Shown: positions 34,765 to 46,450, numbered from the stretch's first letter. The stretch: 60,000 nucleotides of DNA from Adiantum capillus-veneris (GCA_014529385.2 CM043966.1:143146711-143206710), one strand, 5' to 3'. Made by a program: numbers and translations. Notes: generated by a model from the letters alone, not told the origin.

Positions 34765-34871
34765 ATGTCATGGTATAGTTGTCATGGCTCGTCTCGAGCA
34801 TGGTAGGAAATTGTAATTTTCTTGGTTGTGTTAATATATCCACTCACAATTGTGAGTTTTGCCCAAAAAAA
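34765..34871 (+). mobile_element. short poly(A) retroposon with 17-bp target duplication
   Basis: A 107-bp insert ends in a run of A and is flanked by AAGATAGTTAAATATTT (34748-34764) and AAGATAGTTAAATACTT (34872-34888), one mismatch in 17. This pattern marks target-primed reverse transcription, as for SINEs or LINE 3' ends. No convincing tRNA-type A and B boxes were found, so SINE versus truncated LINE tail is undecided. Confidence 0.75.
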
Positions 34872-34888
34872 AAGATAGTTAAATACTT

Positions 34889-35297
34889 GCAGATGAATGG
34901 AGAAAATTAGTGTTTAAAGATAACAAAAATTATCTTAGTGTGTTTCTTAGGAGTATTTTCAGACTCTTGGAAACATGTGCTAATTAAACAAAAGCAAGAG
35001 GTTGTTGAATATTATCCATAGAGATTAAGTTTCTTCCTTCTTTGTTTAGATTTGTATATGGTTTGGAAGACCCAGTAATTATTATTGGGTCTATACTACA
35101 CGCATTAATTAATTTGCTTCGAAGATTTGTTGAGTCCTTAGCTTTTATCGATTGTAGCCGATGCACACGCTCTTTGCTCCACCTCGCCCTAGCTTGTGGT
35201 GTTGCGATCGCCGACATCATCCCTGCAACGATGCAAAAGTTCCATGCCTTGATCCTCCCCATCGCCTCATACTGATTCCTCACAGCGGCACACATCA

Positions 35298-35300
<3 letters not shown>
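34889..35300. other. non-coding region, nothing recognised
   Basis: AT-rich sequence without coding signal, leading into the CT tract. A 150-codon minus-strand frame (34984-35436) runs through the CT repeat and lacks any motif. Confidence 0.35.

Positions 35301-35342
<42 letters not shown>
35301..35342. repeat. (CT)n microsatellite
   Basis: Twenty-one uninterrupted CT units. Confidence 0.97.
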
Positions 35343-35345
<3 letters not shown>

Positions 35346-35571
35346 TTCTATGCACCATAATGGCCTTCTCTCTCCTCCTTCGAGCTGTCAGAGCAGACCA
35401 CAAGAACACGATACAGAGAGGCTCGCATACACGCACTGCATCCTCCTATCACCTGCTCGCGCACCTCTACTGGGAGAGCCAATGATGGCACCGCCAAAGA
35501 CCACAATCCCCACAAAGCGGCTCCAAATATTGCTTTTGTCAGCCAGGGGTTGCGCGATGAAACGACCTCCT

Positions 35572-35599
<28 letters not shown>
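35572..35599. repeat. 28-base C homopolymer
   Basis: An uninterrupted run of 28 C. The Pro-rich and Gly-rich frames across it are artefacts. Confidence 0.92.
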
Positions 35600-35602
<3 letters not shown>

Positions 35603-36980
35603 TCCTCTCTCTTTCTACCCATGCCAACGCCTAGCATCTCCACTCCTCCCTCTCTCTCTGTGTCTTTGCTTCACGTGCCGCCTCATTCTCTTTTCGCCTT
35701 GGACGTCTGGGAGCATTTTCATGATTCCAATTAATGTGTCCTGCTTGCAAAATCGTAGCAACATATTAGCTTTTTGTGTTTTGTCCAACTTACCCTTTTT
35801 TTCTTGTACTTTGTGAATTTTAAGGTATCCAAACACTCTTGATAAAAGGATTGTTTGTAATTGATCAATTTATTTCATATCTCTAAAAGCTCTTGTTTTC
35901 TTATTTGCAAAAAGAAGCCATTGGACGAATGCCTGTTAAGCAGCTTGGGGTTTAGCGCATACATAGAGTTAAAAGACAAGAAACTTGAATAAAAACCATA
36001 AATCTCAAACATGTGGCGAGCAATCATACTTTAAAACAAACATATTAGTGTAGGCATGTATATATGTTAATAGAAAACGCTAAACTTTGAATTATGCTAA
36101 GCTCTTCGTATTTATGATTTATAAAATGCAAGCTATATGCCACTAGTTCTGTAAGTGGACACTCAATTGTCTTGAGATACTAAAGTGTTCTGTTTCTCGC
36201 TGACTTATAATTATTTGGTGAAGTTAGAAACAACATTTATAGGTCATGTTCATGCCTTACGTCAATTATGAGACGAAGGACATAGCAAAAGTTTTAAGTT
36301 TGTCAAGAATAATACCATATAAGATTATGGTGATAAGTTTTAAGATGGAAAAAAAAAATAATTTTAATAAAAAATTTATAAATTGAATATAAAATCTGAT
36401 AAAAATATGATTTTGCATAGATCTCAATTAATGGATAGGGAAAAACTTATTATAACAAGAACTTGAGCTTCATAACTTAGTTATTAGGCCAACTTTTTGT
36501 TACAATTAAAAAAATGCAAAACTTGAAAATGCTGAACAAAAAAATAAAATCGATCTTTCAAAGCCTCTTTCATTTACATACTCAGTCTACAATAAAAGAA
36601 CTCATTAATTAATTGGAAAGATTCTCCCCTTCCCAGATAACAATCTCAAAGCCTCTTTGTTCTCCCTTGTTCCTGCGGCTCCCCTGTCCCCCGAACGCCA
36701 CCTCTCGACCCCGTCATCATCCCTGGAGCTCATCTCTAGCGATCGACTTTGTACCCTGAGCTACCATCGCCATTGTCACCACTGCGCTCTACTCCCTGCT
36801 TTTTCCTCCCCCCGCCATGGCATGGATGATGAAAGAGAGGCACTGCTCCAATGGAGCGAGCTTTCTTTGTCTCTTCTCCTACTCCCAACATGCTCCACTC
36901 TCTAGCCCAGCAGAAAAGGCACACGGCGAGACAGATCATGCGTGGGAAGAGAGAGTGGGAGAGAGACAGATCATGTGTGT

Positions 36981-37040
<60 letters not shown>

Positions 37041-37844
37041 CTGTGCACAAAAACCTAAATGCACACCCTCCTGGATTCACACCCTCCTATGTTGTTGCCT
37101 ACATGGCGCCTCCAACACCAAGGAACATGACACGATGAACAAAAGAGAGAGACACTACAAGAACTTAACGACATGGCCCTCACAATGGTTACTTCCGTAA
37201 TCTCTAGCGAGGAACACCCCTCTGCACCTGCACGCATTTGCCATGGCCTCCTCTATACCTGCACTCGGGCATCACATTTTCCCTCTCACTTCCACGTCTT
37301 GGCTCTCTCTCGTGCCTCGCCTTTGTCCCTAGCAACCTGCCCACTCTATCCTATAGGTGCATCTCGACTTGTGTGTCTGTCCTCCACCTGCGATCCAATG
37401 CCCATTGAGCTCGAGAGTCGAAAAATCTGCACTTGATATATGCACAATAGGATCTCTCTCTCTCTCTCTCTCGTGCTGCTTCAAGGCATAGGAGGATCTG
37501 TCGAGATTCTCCTTTATAAACCCCACTTTAAAAATTGGGGAGAGTAATATTACTGGGGCAAAGATTAAAATCTATAATGTAGCTATACGCCAACACCCAT
37601 CAACTAACTATATTTCAAGGTTTCAAACTCACAAGCATCTTCAAAATTTAACTCAATCTATAGTGTGTAATGTTTTGCAAAACAAACATTGCTATCAAAC
37701 ACCAATAAAAATGTGCATATAGATTCTCCAATTGTGTCTATATGAGGCATTTATATACACACAAATGAGATGAACGAGCAAATCCAAAAGTGGACTTTAA
37801 TTTAAGTATAATCAATGATAAATAAAAAATAAAAATTTTAACGT
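35600..37844. other. AT-rich unique-looking region with microsatellites
   Basis: Between the poly-C run and the E LTR the sequence is AT-rich and mostly without long frames. It holds a GA tract at 36983-37038 and a TC tract at 37453-37472. The more GC-rich part at 36.65-37.4 kb has short frames in several phases but no start context, motif or splice pattern I could defend as a gene. Confidence 0.4.
36983..37038. repeat. (GA)n microsatellite
   Basis: About 28 uninterrupted GA units. Confidence 0.97.
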
Positions 37845-39484
37845 TGGTACATGCAAAGCTAGTCAAACCTATAAGTGGTGCCAGACAGTGCTATGGTGGC
37901 ATACAGGTGTTGGGCAAAGGGTTTAAGTAGGTATGGAAGACCTCGACAAGCAAAGGATAGTGGAAATGTATAGTATATGTGGAGTTTTAGGTTAGAGAGG
38001 CTCCAAACAGGCCACTTGGGATGGTAGGTCCAAGTCTCTAAAGTGCAAGGATAGTGCCCGTGAATGCAGTGCTCGAGATGCTATAGAAGCTTGTTCAGAC
38101 GACTCATCAAAAGGAGCCATGGTGTGAAAGATAGAGCTCTCCAAAGTTGGAAGATCTTGCAGATCCCCAATGGACATGGCAGGTATGGGCAGGTATTCAG
38201 AGTTGGTACAAATGTATGGGACTATAGAGCTTGAGTTGTGGAGCATGTTGGTCTTCTCCGATCTTCAATCGGAGCTCTAGAATGAAAGTTATGGCCAATG
38301 GATGGATTGTTGGGGCTGAGTATGTGTCTACCCGACTGCTTTGGAAGGCATGCCATCTGGTGCTTTTTCGGCTTTTCCACGATTCAAGAAAGTAGTAGAC
38401 ACAAAATGATTTTTTCTCAGTTTCGCGGCCTTGATTGGCCGGCTTGGAAATCTCAAAAGGTGAAAAGGATCAACAAGTTCAAAGACGGGGAGAAGGGAGT
38501 CCAATTGGGTTTTTTGGTTTGGTCATTGGGTTGGTGAGCATCAAGTTGCAGGTGGTAGAAATTGGGGGAGGAAAAAAATGATGTTCTTGGTGATTTTTTC
38601 CAGGAGGTTTGGAACTCAAAGGAGGGGTTGTCACCACGGCGTGCCACATGGCAGTAGGAGTGAACCCACATGCAAGCGCAAGGGCTTGGGGTCAGGGTAT
38701 AAGGGCGGAAGCGTGCACACTCTAGGGGTATCACAAAGCGTGGGACCTTGGAGCTTTGAGCTCGTGGACATGGCATTTGGTACTGAGGCACAGTGTGGTG
38801 GAGCGTTGTGTGGGAGACAGCAGCTCACTGGCACGCAGCGGTGGTTGTGGCCAATAGCGATGGTGGTGTGCGCCCTATGGGAGGCTCTCGTAAATTGATG
38901 ATGTGGTAATGGAAAATGGTTAAATGAAGCCTTCCAAAAGGTCCAATCAACTAGAAGTTGCTAAAAAAGGGCAGGGCTCCCCTATAAACCCCTTTTTTAA
39001 TTATTGTAAAGGGCATTTTTCCCGTGTTTTGGAACACATTACAGTGCAAAAGAGCTAAGTGTGAGCCTTGGGGGCGGTTTTTTTGTAAGCTCACTGTTTG
39101 AGGCATATGGAAGCTAGTGTATACTCTTGCTAAAATCTAAAGCCATTTCCCCCCGTTTTTGGCATCGTTTTCCCCGTCCCGTCTCTTTTCTCCTACTCTT
39201 TGTGTGTGTCGGTGCCGACGGAAGGGTTTTCCCACAGCCCGTTTTGTGGTGCAAAGGAAGTGAAAATTTGAGTGTTGGTGTGCATCAGGTGTGTTAAAAC
39301 CATCATTGGCGGTGTGTGTGAGTTAAATGGCAGTCTTGCTAGCATGCATGTGTTGAGAAGTGTATAGGCGGTGGCGTGTGAGTGTGAATTCTATCTTTTG
39401 AAGGTGTTTCTAAGAGGGTAGGGGTGCTCTGAACATTCCTTGAGCTATAGTGAGGCAACATTTTGAGTGTGTTTCCCATTCCCA
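37845..39484 (+). repeat. 5' LTR of gypsy E
   Basis: Starts TGGTACATGCAAAG, matching the 3' LTR at 58803. Identity is clear across GGCAAAGG, TCCAAAGTTGGAAG and GGGGGAGGAAAAAAATGATG. The end at 39484 is placed by the primer-site-like sequence that follows and is uncertain by some tens of bases. It lacks a segment of about 90 bp present in the 3' copy near 59350-59450. Confidence 0.8.
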
Positions 39485-39489
39485 TCTTT

Positions 39490-39503
39490 TGGTTCCCCCA
39501 CGG
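39490..39503 (+). other. possible primer binding site of gypsy E
   Basis: TGGTTCCCCCACGG begins with TGG and its reverse complement ends in CCA, as the 3' end of a tRNA would. The tRNA was not identified. Confidence 0.4.
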
Positions 39504-39562
39504 AGGAGCACACTGATTGCTCCCAGTTAGACAAAAAGAAGCAGTTTTTGGCGTTGATCGGC

Positions 39563-40120
39563 ATGGCATCTCAAAGCTATGGGGCGGTTTTTACAGGTGA
39601 AGAGAGTCCATATGAGTGGATTGGAGACTTTGAGTTGTATATGATGTCATTGCGTATGCCGAATGAGGACAGTAAGATGTAGACTTTTCCATTGGTGATG
39701 CGCGGTAAAGCAAAGGTATGGTACGAAGTTTTGGAGGGTGAGGCATGCTTGGCCGGCTCTATGGGCACATTTCCTACATGATTTCCACAAAGAGGCGTCC
39801 CCAGTCAATATTGATACAAAGTTGAAGGCGCTCAAACAGGATGTAAGTGAATAATTTAGTTTGTTTTTGGATCATTTTGAAGTATCTTGGGTAGAGTTAG
39901 CGGTTGTCATGCAATTGGCTAATGCCGACTACTTCAAGCTAGACAAGTTCATGGCATGCCTACATCCTAAAGTGAGGGAAAAGGTGGATTTTGAGAGCCC
40001 AAAAAAATTACAATGGTGCAGTGGCCATTGCAAAAGCAAAGAGCAGGAAGATCAAAAAGAAGATTGAGCAAGGCATGTCGGGCTACGAAGCGGTGATTCC
40101 TACCCAACCTCAGGGTTGGA
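39563..40120 (+). pseudogene. gypsy gag, N-terminal part (element E)
   Basis: Starts at the ATG near 39563 with MASQSYGAVFTG and continues YEWIGDFELYMMSLRMP..GKAKVWYEVLEG, then (shifted) PVNIDTKLKALKQD and MACLHPKVREKV: the retrotransposon gag capsid pattern. A stop follows at 39680 and frames change several times. Its last codons run up to QPQGW at 40120, where copia C is inserted. Confidence 0.75.
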
Positions 40121-40399
40121 TGTTGAAGATGATGAAACAGGAAACAGAAGGAAGACAGCAACCCAGAGTAGGAAGAAGATGGAGAAGGAGAAGACACAAA
40201 GCTTGCGTACGAGATCTCTGTAGTCTATCTCTTTGTATTAGAATAATAGAGTATGTACAAACTTAGAGCTACAAAGCTTATATGAGACCCTAAGAGATAA
40301 GGTGTCCTTTCACACCAGATGTCCAGGGGGAAAAACCCAGTGGGAGAAAAGTGCCCCTGGTGAAGCGCGTATACACACTAACACTACTACATGTCTACA
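40121..40399 (-). repeat. 3' LTR of copia C
   Basis: 279 bp from TGTTGAAGATGATG to ATGTCTACA on the plus strand. About 8 differences from the right-hand copy. Confidence 0.93.
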
Positions 40400-40411
40400 A
40401 ATCCCCTCTGT
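40400..40411 (-). other. polypurine tract of copia C
   Basis: On the minus strand ACAGAGGGGATT abuts the 3' LTR. Confidence 0.8.
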
Positions 40412-40461
40412 AGTGATAGTGTGAATCTGTACAAGGTAGCAGATCATCATGTGTATGAGAG

Positions 40462-41453
40462 TCAGCCCAAAGCTTTTCGGAAAGCTTCAAACTTTTCTCG
40501 TGATAACGCCTTCTTAAATAGATCTGCAATGTTATCCTGTGTAGGGCAGTAAGTTAGTGTGATCTCCCCTGCATGTAGCCTTTCCCTGACATAGTGGTAG
40601 TGAACCTCTATGTGCTTTGTTCTTGCATGAAATACTGGATTCCTTGCAACTGCCATAGCACTCTTACTGTCAATGAAAATGGTAGTGGGTGCCTGTTGAC
40701 ACTCACAAAGATCTGCCAATAACCTGTGTATCCATACACAATCAACTGTTGCCGTGAAAGCTGCCCTATACTCAGCTTCACAAGTTGATGTAGCCACTGT
40801 GGGTTGCTTCTTGCTTAGCCAAGATATACATGCATTTCCCAAGAAAAAACAATTCCCACTTGTGGAATGTCGTGTGTCAAAATCACCAGCCCAATCTGAA
40901 TCGCTGTAACCAAGAAGCTGCATAGAAATGTGCTTTCCATACATATCCCCCCTTGGAAAGAACATGGAAAGATTAGGGGTACCTGAAAGGTAACGAAGTA
41001 TGCGCTTCACAGCCTGCCAATGATGCATACCTGGGCTGTGCATAAATCTGCTTGCTTGTGAAACCCCAAATTGAATGTCTGGACGAGTGTTGCCTGCCAA
41101 ATATGTCAAGCAACCAACCGCTGCTGCATAATTATGTACATCAAAAGGTTCTCCAGCATCGTGCATGCTCAACTTTGATCCAGTTTCTACGGGTGTAGAG
41201 ATTGGTTTACAATTTTGCATACCAAACTTGTCCAAATTTTATGCAAATATTTTTCCTGCAACATATATATGCCATCCTCTGATTGCACAAACTGAATACC
41301 CAAGTAATAATGTAGCAAACCAAGATCAGACATCTCAAAGGTTTTTCTCAAAGCATCTTTAAACGCTTCAATTTCATCTGCAATATTGCCTGTAAGAAGC
41401 ATATCATCCACATAAAGTGTTAGCATAATGAGAAATCCATCTCTCTTTTTGAC
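40462..41453 (-). pseudogene. copia RT end and RNase H (element C)
   Basis: The RT catalytic box LYVDDMLLTG lies in 41426-41187. A frameshift near 41235 leads into a long frame (41235-40462, 257 codons) with the end of RT and RNase H: YSDSDWAGD, STCEAEYRAA, FIDSKSAMAVA and RTKHIEVHYHYVRE. The RNase H acidic residues look intact. The piece is cut from upstream RT by a stop at about 41454, where the family sequence has Tyr (TESTLYVK in A and B). Confidence 0.9.
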
Positions 41454-43640
41454 TTACAAAGTACTTTCTGTTGGACTATTCTGAAATCCCTGGCCAATCA
41501 AATAAGTATGTATCTTCTCATACCATGCTCTTGGAGCTTGTTTGAGACCATACAAAGCTTTACACAATCTACATACCTTTTGCTCTTGACCTTTTACAAC
41601 AAAACCACTTGGTTGACTTACATAAACTTCTTCCTGCAAATCACCATTCAAAAACGCAGTTTTGATATCCAACTGATGCACTTTCCAACCATGATGAGTA
41701 GCAATTGCAACTAGTGATCTAACTGTGGACGCACGAGAAGTAGGAGCAAAGGTTTCATCATAATCTATGCCTTTCTGTTGCGCATAGCCTTTTGCCACAA
41801 GCCTTGCTTTGTACCTGTCAACAGTACCATCTTGTTTCCTTTTTACCTTAAAAACTGACTTTGTACCAATAGGCTTTTTACCTATAGGCAAGTCCACTAG
41901 ATCCCATGTATGATTCTTATGAATAGAATCAATTTCTTGCTGCATAGCATCTTTCCACTGAACACACTCTAAAGCTTGTTCAAATGAATCAGGCTCATCT
42001 GCATCACAAAGAGTGCTAAAGCAAGCCAAATCTACTTGCTCTCTGCCAAAAGTAGTACCAGCACGTGTTTTTCGTGGCAACGGTGCATCCAACTTGCTAT
42101 CCTGCAAAGTTTTTTGAACCCATTTAGGCAAGGTTCTTTCTTCCCTGAGAACTTCTTGCTCTTCACGCACAATTTCCTCTACATCATGAGGTGTCACATG
42201 TTGATCAAAAGATTGATCAAGATTATCAACCTGTTGTGATTCTTGATTCTCCACAAAAGAAGGAAGCAAACCTTCAAATACATCATGTGTCTGCATATGA
42301 GGTACATCAAAAGCAACCATAGGTTGAGCAGTAGTTTCTGCAAAAATTACATCACGACTTTCAAAAATCTTGTTTGTAGCAGGATTGTAAAGTCTATAAC
42401 CTTTACTTCCACTACTGTACCCCACAAATATACATTTGATTGCCTTATCATCAAGCTTCCCACGTAACTGTTGAGGGATGTGAGCATAAGCAAGACAACC
42501 AAAAACATGAAGATAACTGACTGAAGGTTTTTTGTCATACCAAGCTTCATATGGAGTAATGGTCTTCAAGGCATGAGTAGGACACCTGTTCAAAACATGT
42601 GCTGCACAAGCAACTGCCTCCATCCATAGCTTATGAGGCAAACTCTTAGCCTTGAGCATACATCTAGCCGTCTCCATTAAAGACCTGTTCTTCCTTTCTG
42701 CAACACCATTTTGTTGTGGTGTGTATGGCATAGTGCATTGGTGTTTAATGCATTTCTTTCCCAAAAAATCCTTAAATGCACCTGACATGTATTCACCTCC
42801 TCGATCGGTACGAAGAGTCTGTACTTTGCAACCTGTTTCATTTTCAACCATGGAGACATAATGTTGAAAAATTGCAAACACATCTGACTTTGCTTTGAGT
42901 GGATACACCCAACAAAACCTGGAAAAGTCATCAATGAAGGTCACAAAATAAAGGCTGTTTCCTATAGATGGCGTCCTCATAGGACCACATACACCACTGT
43001 GTAGAAGCTGCAACTTTCGTGTCCCTCTAACTGAACCATCCTGCGAAAATGCAAATCTGTGCATCTTTCCAAGAACGCAACCTTCACATAAATGTCTTGG
43101 TGGCATCTCCAATAAAGACAAATCATGCACCATATTATGACGTTGTAAAGTCATCAAACTGCCATAACTAACATGCCCAAATCTAGCATGCCACAACTCA
43201 GCATCCTGCATGGCCTGAGTCTTTGTTTCTGCAATACATACCTGAATCTGCTTTTCATAACGATCTAGCACAAATAGTCCATTTTCCAGCGTACCTGTAG
43301 TGATAAGAGAATAACCATTCTCTCGATCTCGTACAACACATCTGTCATCCTCAAAAATGACCCGAAGACCATTTTTTGCAAGAGAGGATACAGACAACAA
43401 ATTCTTCTTGATCCCTAGAACATATAAGACATCTGGCAAGCATAAATCTGAACCATCTGAAATGGTAATCAAAATCTTACCAACGCCTTTGATTGGATAA
43501 GAAGCATTATTTGCACATGTCACCTTCTTTCCTGCTGGAGCTGCATTCCAATGAACAAAACAAATCCTTCCTTGAAGTAATATGCCTGGATGCACCACTA
43601 TCAAAGTACCAAATCATTTGTGTCTCGTCAACACTGTAAG
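41454..43640 (-). pseudogene. copia protease end, integrase and RT start (element C)
   Basis: The long frame 43604-41454 (716 codons) carries the protease second half, integrase and the first half of RT. The integrase has HHCC (WHARFGH..CEGCVLGK) and a core whose first acidic motif reads LHSGVCGP; B and the family have HSDVCGP, so the first catalytic Asp is Gly (GGT). The second and third (TDRGGEY, NGVAERKNR) are kept. RT begins at WELVDL-like WDLVDLPIGKKPIGTK and stops at TESTL. The protease active site (WYFDSGAS) lies just upstream in another frame, near 43590-43615. Confidence 0.9.
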
Positions 43641-43659
43641 CAAAAAATATGAACATACT

Positions 43660-44627
43660 ACGAAAGCATAAGAATCCTGCACAACGTTTGCAGACTCTTC
43701 TTTAGATGTAGAAGAATCACCAGAAGCTGAAACAACCAAACTTGACTCTTTCTTCTTTTCTTTAGCAATTCGCTTTTTACACTCACTAATGTAGTGACCA
43801 GGTTTCTTGCAGTAGTGACATTTACCTTTATTCTTGGACTTGTCGGAATCACCTTTAGACTTCTCTGAATATTTTCATGCACCAGACTTGGAGTGATGAG
43901 CACTCTCTTTACCCTTGTTTTTGTTCTGTACAACAAGAGCATGATCCATACCATCCACCTGTAAAGACTTGTTCTTACGTGATTGATCCTCCTGCAATAG
44001 AAAATCCACTAACTCTTCAAAATGAAGAGGCTCAGGATTAGCTCGCAAAGACAGAGTCAAAGAAGTCTGAAAAGTCAAATAAGATGGTGGTAGTGAATTG
44101 AGTGTTTTGGAAACCAAGTCCTTCTCTGGAATCACTTCATCAATGCTAAGCAATTGCTCTTTAAGATCCCTGATTTTTATAAGATGCTCGACGATATCGT
44201 CACCTTCGTCCATCTGTATTTTGTCAAGTTGTTTCTTCAAAAACTCTATTCTGGCAGCGTTTCTTCCTCCAAACATAGCTTGCAGAGTGTTCCAAGCATC
44301 CTCAGAAGTTCTGCAAGATCTGATATGTGGTGTGATTGTCCTCTTTATGGTTAAGGCAATCACAGCCATAGCTTGTGCATCTTTAGTATCCCATTTCTTT
44401 TGCTCTGGAGTGACTTATGAGGGTCCTGCACCAACAGCTGCACCACGACCAAGCGTGGCGGGTGCAATGCTACCTGGACGAACTTCATCTCTAGATACAT
44501 AATCCCACAATCCTTTACCAACCAAAATATTTTTGGCCATAAAAGACCAAAGAGAATAGTTGGTACCATCCAATTTGTCTTCGGATGTCAACGCACCAAA
44601 AATCTCTTTCTCCGTAGATTGAGCCAT
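43660..44627 (-). pseudogene. copia gag (element C)
   Basis: Starts at ATG 44627 with MAQSTEKEIFGALTSEDKLDGTNY. The same frame is broken by TAA near 44415 and TGA at 43875, between which lies the capsid (TIKRTITPHIRS..LNSLPPSYLTFQ). After the TGA the frame continues to the zinc knuckle CHYCKKPGHYISEC (about 43785-43830). A frameshift near 43630 separates gag from protease. The layout is the same as in B, with clearly different sequence. Confidence 0.9.
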
Positions 44628-45013
44628 ACTGTGGATGCACACAAGAGAGAAAAAGAACCTCCAAGAGATTCACAAATCTCATTTCCAATGTAAGCAAAAC
44701 TCTACACAAAATCTCAGCACAAAGCTAAGACAAGCTACTTCCCAAAAGAACTGTTTACCTGAAGAAAATCTGTCAAAAAGAACACCCTCTTTATCTAAAC
44801 GCCTCCGAAAAGTAACTTCTACTATGCTGCTCAGAACAAAATTCTGAGGGCTCGAACGGCTTCAAAAGGGGGGTAAAACTGCACGTCGCCTTGATTAGAA
44901 TACTCCTGGAACGTCGAGGATGCTCCCACGAGCAAATTTTCCGAAAACTGCCTGAAAACTGCGATTGCGCGCGCGGACGCGAAAACGCAAGTAGAGGCTC
45001 TGGAAGTCACCTC

Positions 45014-45025
45014 GCTCTGATACCA
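45014..45025 (-). other. primer binding site of copia C
   Basis: GCTCTGATACCA on the plus strand, TGGTATCAGAGC in sense, two bases inside the 5' LTR. Confidence 0.92.
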
Positions 45026-45027
45026 AT

Positions 45028-45306
45028 TGTTGAAGATGATGAAACAGGAAACAGAAGGAAGACAACAACTCAGAGTAGGAAGAAGATGAAGAAGGAGAAG
45101 ACACAGAGCTTGCGTACGAGATCTCTGTAGTCTATCTCTCTGTATTAGAATAATAGAGTATGTACAAACTTAGAGCTACAAAGCTTATATGAGACCCTGA
45201 GAGATAAGGTGTCATTTCACACCAGATGTCCAGGTGGAAAAACCCAGTGGGAGAAAAGTGCCCCTGGTGAAGCGCGTATACACACTAACACTACTACATG
45301 TCTACA
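45028..45306 (-). repeat. 5' LTR of copia C
   Basis: 279 bp, direct repeat of 40121-40399 with about 8 substitutions. Confidence 0.93.
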
Positions 45307-45846
45307 TTCAAGGGATGTTGTTCATGAAAAGAACCATGGGAACCGAGGTGTATCCATTGTGCCGCAGAATTGGGTGTGAATCATACAGGATTTGTGTAAG
45401 CAAATGCAAGAATTGCAGCTAAGTGTGATGGATAGAGAACAACCAAGAGGAGCAATGGGCAAGGCAAGGCCATTTATCGACATGTGTTACAATTGTGGTG
45501 AAGAAGGACACTATGCATCGGGTTGTCCTCATCCGCCAAGAGAAAGAGGTGGTATCTACCCATTGTTTGGCAAAGGAAGAGGCCAAGCATAGCTTAATGG
45601 CTCAAGGGAACATGTGATCGAGAATCAGATGCAACCAAATGCTCCAAATGGTGGTGAAGTCCCTAGGGTGAACATCATTGGGGTAGACAAACAGGATGTT
45701 GAAGTTTTAGCCAACAAAAGGTCTAGAGCTCAGAGGGAAACAGAGACTGGGTGGGAGACTAGATCTCCCAAAGGTAAAGATAAAGTATACAAAGGTAGAG
45801 AGCAGCCAAAAGAAAGCAAAAAGAGGAGGCATCGCAAGATCAAATA
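45307..45846 (+). pseudogene. gypsy gag, zinc-knuckle part (element E)
   Basis: Continuation of the gag cut by copia C. It begins SRDVVHEKNHGNRG, passes an in-frame stop, and contains KARPFIDMCYNCGEEGHYASGC (about 45462-45527), a CX2CX4HX4C zinc knuckle that would bind RNA. A Lys/Glu/Arg-rich tail (RSRAQRETE..REQPKESKKRRH) runs to 45846. Confidence 0.8.
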
Positions 45847-46079
45847 GGGTGATTTCCAACTAGGACGCAGCTACCGTGAATATGACTTGGTAAGTGATAC
45901 GCAAAGCCAAACAACTAATATAACTTTTGGTCAGTTGTTGGCTTTGAATCCTAAGCTGCGAAGATAGTGGTCTACGAGTGTTAGCACGAGGCTACCAAAA
46001 GCTAATGGAAATGTGCACACAGTGCAAAACATGGTGTTAAGAGTGGGTAGCCCAACAGATGTTCTTCTTCTAGTGGATA

Positions 46080-46450
46080 CAATCATTGAAAAGAGGATGC
46101 AAGTGTAGGCCTATATAGACGATAGGGCACAGTTTTGCATCATGACGGAGGCTGCTATGAGAGAAATTGGTGTTAAAATAGTGGCTAAATCAAATGTGTG
46201 TATGAGGATGGCCAACCATGCCAAAGCTAGGTGTTTGGGTGTGCCTCAGGATGTGAGGGTGAAGGTGATGGGCATCTCCTCATACAACCATGCGAAAGCT
46301 AGGTGTTTGGGTGTGGCTCGGGACGTGAGGGTGAAGGTGATGGGCATTGAGTGCCTAGTCAATTTCTTTGTGATGAAAGCATGTGATAATGTATACCCTA
46401 TAATCTTGGGTAGTCCATGGCTGCTTGCGATAGGTGCTAAGCAAGATTAG
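46080..46450 (+). pseudogene. gypsy protease remnant (element E)
   Basis: The active-site strand reads AYIDDRAQFCIMTE (about 46109-46150). The position of the conserved Gly is Arg (AGG), and a stop lies just upstream. The flap region and second half end in YPIILGSPWLLAIGA, the usual ILG motif. A 72-bp in-frame tandem duplication lengthens the middle. Enzyme activity is very unlikely. Confidence 0.75.
46214..46357 (+). repeat. 72-bp in-frame tandem duplication in E protease
   Basis: Two adjacent 72-bp copies (46214-46285 and 46286-46357), each encoding NHAKARCLGV..DVRVKVMGI, differ at a handful of bases. Confidence 0.92.

Larger units (their letters stand above)
40121..45306 (-). mobile_element. 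Ty1/copia LTR retrotransposon C, nested in gypsy E
   Basis: A 5,186-bp minus-strand copia element with two 279-bp LTRs differing at about 8 positions, initiator-Met primer site, gag, protease, integrase, RT, RNase H and polypurine tract. It is a different family from A/B, with different LTRs and moderately diverged proteins. It interrupts gag of element E. The flanks read TTGGA (40116-40120) and TTCAA (45307-45311), an imperfect duplication at best. Removing the element plus one 5-bp flank leaves the E gag frame open. Confidence 0.95.

Noticed and set aside
34765-34871. tRNA-derived SINE with A and B boxes
   Set aside because: Only weak box-like matches with wrong spacing; kept as an unassigned poly(A) retroposon.
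35161-35634. 157-codon plus-strand frame with poly-Pro, and its Gly-rich mirror
   Set aside because: Caused by the CT tract and the 28-C run; no domain.
36657-37436. GC-richer segment with several overlapping frames, a candidate host gene
   Set aside because: Frames occur in all phases, break at a GA tract, and show no motif, start context or splice pattern.
40116-45311. Perfect target duplication for copia C
   Set aside because: Flanks TTGGA and TTCAA match at only 3 of 5 bases.
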